Assembly (NCBI GenBank): GCA_004352715.1
Contig: SCFE01000092.1
Coordinates: forward strand, 1,365,966-1,429,965
Reading direction: 5' to 3'
From: Hofstenia miamia
Taxonomy: Eukaryota; Xenacoelomorpha; Acoela
Length of the DNA: 64,000 nt
The notes under the pieces are model-generated. The model saw only the letters and a program-made list of their open reading frames with translations, had not been told where the DNA came from and searched no databases. Shown piece by piece: positions 57,984 through 64,000 of the stretch; within the stretch, counting starts at the first letter, position 1; every line of letters starts with the position of its first letter. A program made the translations under genes and the position numbers.

Positions 57984-60829
57984 CTAAATTAATATTTTCC
58001 CTTAATTTCTTTATGTTTTGTTAAAATTCCTAATACTTATCGTAGAGGTACTTATTTTTACATCAAATCATTTTAAATTTAAGAAATTTAAACAGTTTAT
58101 AGGAAGAACATCAGTTCAGCTCCTCTAATAATAGTGTTGTTCTTTAGCTTTTTTACGAGGTGATGTATTTTTAGCTTGATTCTCCAGGATCTTGTCCAAC
58201 TGCCATGGAGTTTCTCCCCTCAAACGACCTGCATCTTACTAAGCAATGATATAGCAGTGACATACCTTAGGTCAAATGAAATCAGAGCTGATCGAACAAC
58301 ATTGATAGGTGGAGATATCACGTGACATTTCTAGTCAAGATTCCAATATAATCTACAAGCAACGTCAAAATCTGAGAACAAGGATTACCTGCAAGCACTG
58401 GTAATTTACAGTCAGCATACCACGCACTCACACCAAGTGACATTGTAGTAAATAATAGCAAAGACGAATTTCAACAATTTAGGCTTGAAAGCAATGAATA
58501 AAGGAGCATTCACTCTTAAATTTTGTGATTCAGTAGATAGATGTGATCCTCAATTTTGAATCATATTTTGCTGAGCACTGAAATAAAGATTACTTTTCTG
58601 AATGAAACAACCGATAACAAGGGAGACATTAGAAAATTTCAGTCTTGGCATATCTGCAAGAAGTATTTCGATGCCTCCATACATCAATCAATGTTAAAAT
58701 TATGTTCTGCGGAGTTTATGCAAATTCAATGGATCTAGAGTGCCTTGAAATATTAAAGGCTTATCGTAGAACTATACAATGTTCCTAGTTAGGAAGGGAA
58801 AGACCAGCTCTGCAACCAAATTTTCAATAACACCATGCAAACTAAAATGCCAATGTGATCGATATCAAGCTTATGTTGTTGTAAAATGAGGCATCTGTTG
58901 TAGTTTTTTGAAAACTTTGCACTGGAGATGCGACTAGGATATTTCAATGATTAGAATAATGAAAAGATGCTTCTGCTCTTCTTGTTCCTTATAGGTAACA
59001 TTAGTATATTGTTTGATAGTTTTTTAATTTAATGAATAATTCATATTAAAATATTGATGTAGCACAGTAATTTAACAAGCATCCCATGTTAAAACATTGA
59101 TATACTCATATTTGAGCAAGACATTGTTTGTTGGTTAAAATTTTCGTTGGAAAAAAATCCACAAGGGATCATTTAGCTCAATTCTAAGTATATTGAAGTA
59201 CTTGATGTTCTAGTCTTAAAATATTTACAATTTAGTAAACAAAGATGTTTCATGGTGATTATATAAAAGGATTAAGCGTAGGATCAAATTTCAAGAGGTT
59301 CAAAAATTATTTCCATAAAACACACCTTGTCCATGTGACTCCATTCTATTGGCTGTATTGACAGTGTCTCCAAACAGGCAATATCTTGGCATTTTAATTC
59401 CAACAACACCAGCTACGACTGGACCTATAAACAAATACTTAGTTACGTTAAATTTTGTATGAACTCATTGATGTAAATGTTAGAAAATTTGTAATTCCAC
59501 AATTATAAATAAAAATTTGTCGAAATTGCCTTAGCACATCTAATAGGCTAATTTCTTCTTCTGAAATTTATAACTCTTATTACTACACTTATTAAACAAA
59601 GTTTGTAAAATTTCTGAATTCAAAAGTTGTTAATTTGACTATGTTGATCTCAAATGAGAGCATTGCTTTTCCACATCAACATCAAGTATTTTGAAAATAT
59701 TTTTTTGTCCTAGCATTAGAAAATGGCTATCTTAGTGTTGGTGTATGTGTAGATGCATGAAATTTGCAAAATTGAAACACTCACAGCCAATAAAATTTTA
59801 CTAATATTGAATTTAAAGATTTCCTAATTAATGATTTTCATAACTGCGATTTCTTGTAAATATTTTCTAGGCCCTTCAAGATTAGACTTAAGAAAATACA
59901 TTTAAGGGATATTCTGCATACCAGAGTTATGTTAAGATTTGTTCATGTATGTATCAAATTCTTCATTTCAACAGTCATTTTTGCGTCAAATTTACAGTTT
60001 GCTTAATATTTCTCTGAAATCAACAAACATTTAATTCTAAGGGCCTGGTGTCTTTTTTAATGGACAAACCGTTTTTCCACATTTCCAAGGAAATTTCTAA
60101 AACTTTAACAAATTTTAAAATAGTGAGGCATGGGCATGTATATTGGGGAATATACTTAAATGCAATGTTAAAAATTTCAATTAAAGCATGTTGCTTTGGC
60201 TGAAGTTGTTCAAAAGTTTTCAAAGAAAATTTAAATTCTCTCCATCCCTAAGATTCATGCATTTATAAGGTTTTGAGCCCATGTAGGCAGCAAAAAACTT
60301 TGACTGTTTTTTTAAAATAGGCAAATAAGTCAGAGTTCGTGGGGCCCAATGCTTTCAGATTGAGCATAGCTTTAATAGTTTTTGAGCTATATGATTTTAA
60401 AATTATTTTTACAGCATCATGAGAATTTTTAGTTATTGACAAATATTAAATTATGTGTGTTTGTTGAGATGAATCTACATATGAAATCATGGAAATAAAA
60501 GAATATAAGAGAAAAAGATTATTTTAAATGAAACTTCAAACCATGCCATACCTGCTAGCAGAAAAACAAAGTACATAATTGTTAAAAATGGAATTTGGAT
60601 TTTTTGAAAAAATTGCGCTACTTAAAATTTAAAAAAATAAGCATTGCCACACTCACAAAAAATATATATTTATTATAGAAATAGAAATATATTTTTAGAT
60701 ATTATTATTATTGGAAAACCTACTTGTTTTTCCAAGAGAATAATTTCTATTTAGTAATATTTTGGAATTATTTATTCAAAGTTGCAGCATTGATCTCAAA
60801 ATGTTAAAATTCACTAATATTATCATAAG

Positions 60830-60866
<37 letters not shown>

Positions 60867-61795
60867 TATTTATTCCGAAAAACTACGTGTAAATCCAATT
60901 AAAATTGCATAGCTTAATGATATTTAATAATAGGGAAAATTATTTATAAATTGCTAACACATATATGGAAAGAGATTTAATTGAATTCAATTATAATAAT
61001 TCACGAAATGGAATTGTGTCAACGTTTTGAGAGATTGTGGCCACATCATTCTTAGAACATTGAGAAGCCCTTGTATGGTCACAAGAAAAAAATAGACTAA
61101 TTTTCACCATTTGCACTGTTAAAAGCAAATAGTTAAAATTCTCTAGATATTAAATCTCTTATATTTTAAACTAGAAAATATTCTCTTGGTCTTAAGATAT
61201 AATTTCTGAAGGACTACTTCAAGAAATGAATTACCCAAGAGTATTATTCAAGATCAAATTCTCGTGATTACAAGAGAAAAATTTTTTTTAAATTTCTTAA
61301 AATTTTAAAATATTTTTTCTAAAAAACAAGAGATTTTTTCTGTGCATGTATTCTTCAATGTCTACTGAAACACTTGCCAACAAATTAATCTGATAATGTA
61401 TTATTTCTTAACAACATGCTGTTTGAAATAAGACATTAATTTCAGTAGTGCCACCCAAATTTGAAAAAGTGAATTTCATCCATATTCAATGATTTCACAA
61501 CAGCTCTTAACTTGTTGGGTTTTTAAAAAAATATTTTTTATACCATAATTACCTATTTTAATATCAATAGTTACCCCCGTGATAAATAAGTTTTAAGCAA
61601 TACAATAGAACTTTCAATACCAGAGTGGATTCCAATCCGAACATGTAGCTTTTCAGATGGTCGATGAGGTACTTCATAATTGGATGTCTTTCTGATAATC
61701 TCAAGAGCCATGTTACACACTTCGGATACATGACGATCACCGTTTTTATTAGGAACTCCACTCGCAACCATGTAAGCGTCACCAATTGTTTCAAC
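57892..61795 (-). CDS. Receptor-type guanylate cyclase, catalytic-domain exons (partial gene)
   Basis: Three consecutive minus-strand exons, join of 61795-61621, 59424-59326 and 57983-57892, give an unbroken 122-codon stretch of a class III cyclase domain. This enzyme makes cGMP from GTP. In order: [15 protein letters not shown], whose Asp binds metal; [45 protein letters not shown], with the Cys that sets guanine specificity and the Asn/Arg pair for catalysis; and [16 protein letters not shown] leading to ELRGEMEVK, where the family continues KGKG. HRP and RGEMEVK match membrane receptor guanylate cyclases (natriuretic-peptide-receptor type) better than soluble or adenylyl forms. Introns are phase 1, 1 and 0, all GT-AG. 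The upstream exons (receptor, kinase-like domain, first metal Asp) must lie beyond 64000, and the last exon was not found below 57892. No inactivating change is seen. Confidence 0.9.
57984..59325 (-). other. Guanylate cyclase intron
   Basis: About 1.34 kb, AT-rich. The open frame 58556-58738 on the opposite strand has no motif. Confidence 0.75.
59326..59424 (-). CDS. Guanylate cyclase exon (PVVAGVVG...MESHGQ)
   Basis: 99 nt, acceptor TTTATAG, donor ACAAG/GTGTG. Carries the base-recognition Cys and the NTANR catalytic motif. Glycine codon GGT is split across the upstream junction. Confidence 0.92.
59425..61620 (-). other. Guanylate cyclase intron
   Basis: About 2.2 kb, AT-rich, with a (TA)n run at 60831-60863. 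Nothing else recognised. Confidence 0.75.
60831..60863. repeat. (TA)n microsatellite
   Basis: TA run inside the guanylate cyclase intron. Confidence 0.95.
61621..61795 (-). CDS. Guanylate cyclase exon (VETIGDAYM...GIHSG)
   Basis: 175 nt, phase 0 start after GGTCTAG, phase 1 end at TCTG/GTATTG. Carries the second metal-binding Asp and the RIGIHSG strand. Confidence 0.9.
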
Positions 61796-64000
61796 CTAGA
61801 CCCAGACTGTTATAACTCAAAATAAAATAATATTGGTGCATGAAATAACAAATTATATTACAGCATAAATATTGAGATTCACTTTGTCTCTTAAAAATTC
61901 CGAGATAGATATGTAAATTTGGACATCTTTGGATTGTTTTTCACTTTGCACAAAGCTCATTTTTAATTTATTATTTAAAATTAATATGAGAATGCTTGCT
62001 ATTTATGCATAATGCAATTTCAATAACACCAATAATCATTTGATAGTTAAGTGAAACTCCATACTGGTAAGCTTTTGATAGTGCAAATTTTGGTCAGAAT
62101 TTTATGGAGGTTGCAATAATATATTGAATTATCTCGTTTTTTAGAATTGATTCTGCTGGGATCAACTTCCTCACCAAATCAATGTTTGATTCACATGGTT
62201 GCCAGCTGAAAGCGCATTATCAACAATAAATTGTTAAATTAGACTAGGAAACCAATAAATTCTAATTCAGCTGGTTGAAAATACAATGATAGTTCGGTGA
62301 TCCTGTAAAACTGCAATAGAATGGCTCAGAATTTTGAAACGCTGCACACAGTAGAATGACTGATTCTAACAAAGATAAAGTAAACATATATGTATTATGT
62401 ACTATTTGTAAATTTATCTAACTCAACACATTGTTGACATTAACCGTAGGAAAACTCAATCAACTGAATCTAAACTTATGAATGTATGAAAACTATATAT
62501 TAAAGATTTTAGGGGAACAAAAAGCCAGTTTATATATTTTCAATGTAAAAGTTCCTATGCTAAGAATAATTTAAATCATTAATTCATTTTAAGGTGACTA
62601 CTGGAATTGACGTCTGCTAAAAGTTCAATTTTTTCATTATTGTTGAATCAATGCTATTTGAGCCCGCAATTACACTGCCAACTTCGGCATTTCCTGATTG
62701 GGATATCTCAGGTGTAAATTATGTCGAGTGAGCAAAAATTGAACGAAAACTTTCAAAACCTTCAAGCTATTGATAAAAATGAACTTTAAAATACACTTTG
62801 CATCCATAGCTTTTAATATTTTTTTCATTTGTTGACAAAATATTTTTTGATTTACTTTACAAAATCAATATCGAAAACCAGATGATGATATTCCACAATG
62901 TGTACGCTTGTGTTTCAACTGCATGCATATTTCATGAAGATAGAGTTTATTCATTTTTTCACGGACAGATTATAATAATTTATTATCGTTTCATATTAAT
63001 AAACTAGCCATAAACTGCATTTGTTTATAAGATTACAGTGGTTAATTTTAATATTACAAAGTAATATTCCAATAAGTGGAATTAGAAAATTAAGTGTGAT
63101 TTATGGGAGACCGGGATTGATTTAACCATGGATTTTGTTGGATCTATGGACTTTTAAATTAGCTTAGAAGTCCATGACAGGAACACTTTGTGTGCCAGAG
63201 TGATGTAAAAAATAGGCATTTGCTGTGTGTTGCCCTATTAGTCATACTGTGAGTGACGTACTATATTTAAAACTCAAGCATTTCAAACTATAACATGTAA
63301 AACTGTGTGTCATAATTAAATTATATTGCTGTTTTGGTATTTCCTAAAACAAAAATATTTTGCTTTAGTTCACATTATAATTATGTCACATATGGGTTAC
63401 CCACTATTTTCATTTTTACGGAAAGCCAAATTCCTATGATTCTACGAACATAGTTATTAAACTTTAATAGTTGAGATCAAAAATCTTTCAAGGTATTAGT
63501 TATTACGTCTCCTAGTTATATTAGATTGCATTTGCATTTCAGAAGAATTACTTACAGCAATTACTTCACCCATTTTTAATGAATTATTAATGAATTGCAT
63601 CAATTACTCTTAGATAGTTGATTTCATTTTCTTTCATTTATATCTACTTTGGAGTTGTCATTTAACTCAAATATCATTATTTCACTCCAAAATAATGCTA
63701 AATCAAGCATGCAGTAATCTATTTTCCACTCCTCGTTCACAGTGGCGTCAAACCAGGGGCATAAGCCCCCCTCCCTATTTTTTTGAAAACTGAAATTTTT
63801 TATGTAAAATGTTATTAATTTCGTTGAAATTCTCTCATCATTTTAGTGCATTTTTAAACTATTACACAATTATTACAATAATCACTGTGCTTTTTAAAAA
63901 ATCGTCCAAATCAGATTTCATAGCAATAAGTTATTGGAATTTTGTATGTATCAATGGGTGCAGTAGATATGCATGCTTCAATTATTCTTTTTATGACCAA
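61796..64000 (-). other. Upstream intron of the guanylate cyclase, to the window edge
   Basis: At least 2.2 kb without a recognisable preceding exon (I searched for an AAG/GT donor after a DVYK-like end). At about 63742-63776 a CAGTGGCGTC...AGGGGCATAAGCCCCCC stretch looks like the end of a hAT-type element that would continue past the edge. Confidence 0.5.

Noticed and set aside
61564-61794. Minus-strand frame in a different phase from the guanylate cyclase exon
   Set aside because: The neighbouring frame carries GIGDAYM-like cyclase motifs and fits the splice phases; this one does not.
63540-63600. Possible guanylate cyclase exon ending ATTGCT/GTAAGTAA on the minus strand
   Set aside because: The short peptide before the donor does not match the cyclase domain and has no acceptor nearby.

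Overview
This is a non-bacterial, AT-rich (roughly two-thirds A+T by eye), intron-containing animal genome fragment from a scaffolded draft assembly. It has N runs at 5812-5862, 26125-26178, 34345-34363, 42465-42551, 49905-50904 (exactly 1000), 54441-55301 and 56136-56148, and single Ns at 18726, 19533 and 37761. A claudin-type four-pass membrane protein and a membrane-receptor guanylate cyclase, both with GT-AG introns, point to a metazoan. The transposon mix (R2/R4-like and CR1/L2-like LINEs, Penelope-like elements, P-element/THAP, Tc1/mariner and hAT) fits an aquatic invertebrate such as a tunicate or cnidarian, but I cannot fix the phylum.

Only two host genes can be supported, both on the minus strand. 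(1) A complete three-exon claudin/PMP22-like gene of 204 codons runs from 36123 down to 22500. Both introns are phase 1, and the W...GxW-x2-C-x8-C first-loop signature is intact. (2) Three consecutive exons of the catalytic domain of a receptor guanylate cyclase lie at 61795-57892. Its 5' part is beyond the right edge, and its last exon was not found in the window. A possible orphan exon at 44785-44579 is much weaker.

The rest is mobile DNA and unexplained AT-rich sequence. 1-10 kb: unrecognised sequence, a foldback element, an internally deleted R2/R4-type LINE, and a hAT remnant. 9-11.3 kb: a hAT-type non-autonomous element and a long-TIR element. 11.3-16.5 kb: a 5.2 kb block with not one CpG dinucleotide, holding a tRNA-like Pol III module and several diverged direct repeats. 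17.4-21.7 kb: decayed transposases, chiefly a THAP/P-element transposase partly duplicated by assembly. 22.5-36.1 kb: the claudin gene, with hAT-type elements in its large intron. 36-43 kb: short inverted-repeat elements, a perfect 138-bp palindrome, two degenerate mariner copies, and Penelope fragments with a hammerhead-ribozyme-like core. 49.2-52.5 kb: a LINE split by a young TIR transposon whose protein joins a RING-H2 finger to transposase-type helix-turn-helix domains. 53.6-56.1 kb: retroelement 3' ends and a Penelope GIY-YIG remnant with an inverted partial copy. 57.9-64 kb: the guanylate cyclase exons and introns.

The genes form no operon or pathway. The observations most worth following are the CpG-free block, the RING-HTH transposon and the Penelope-associated ribozyme candidate.
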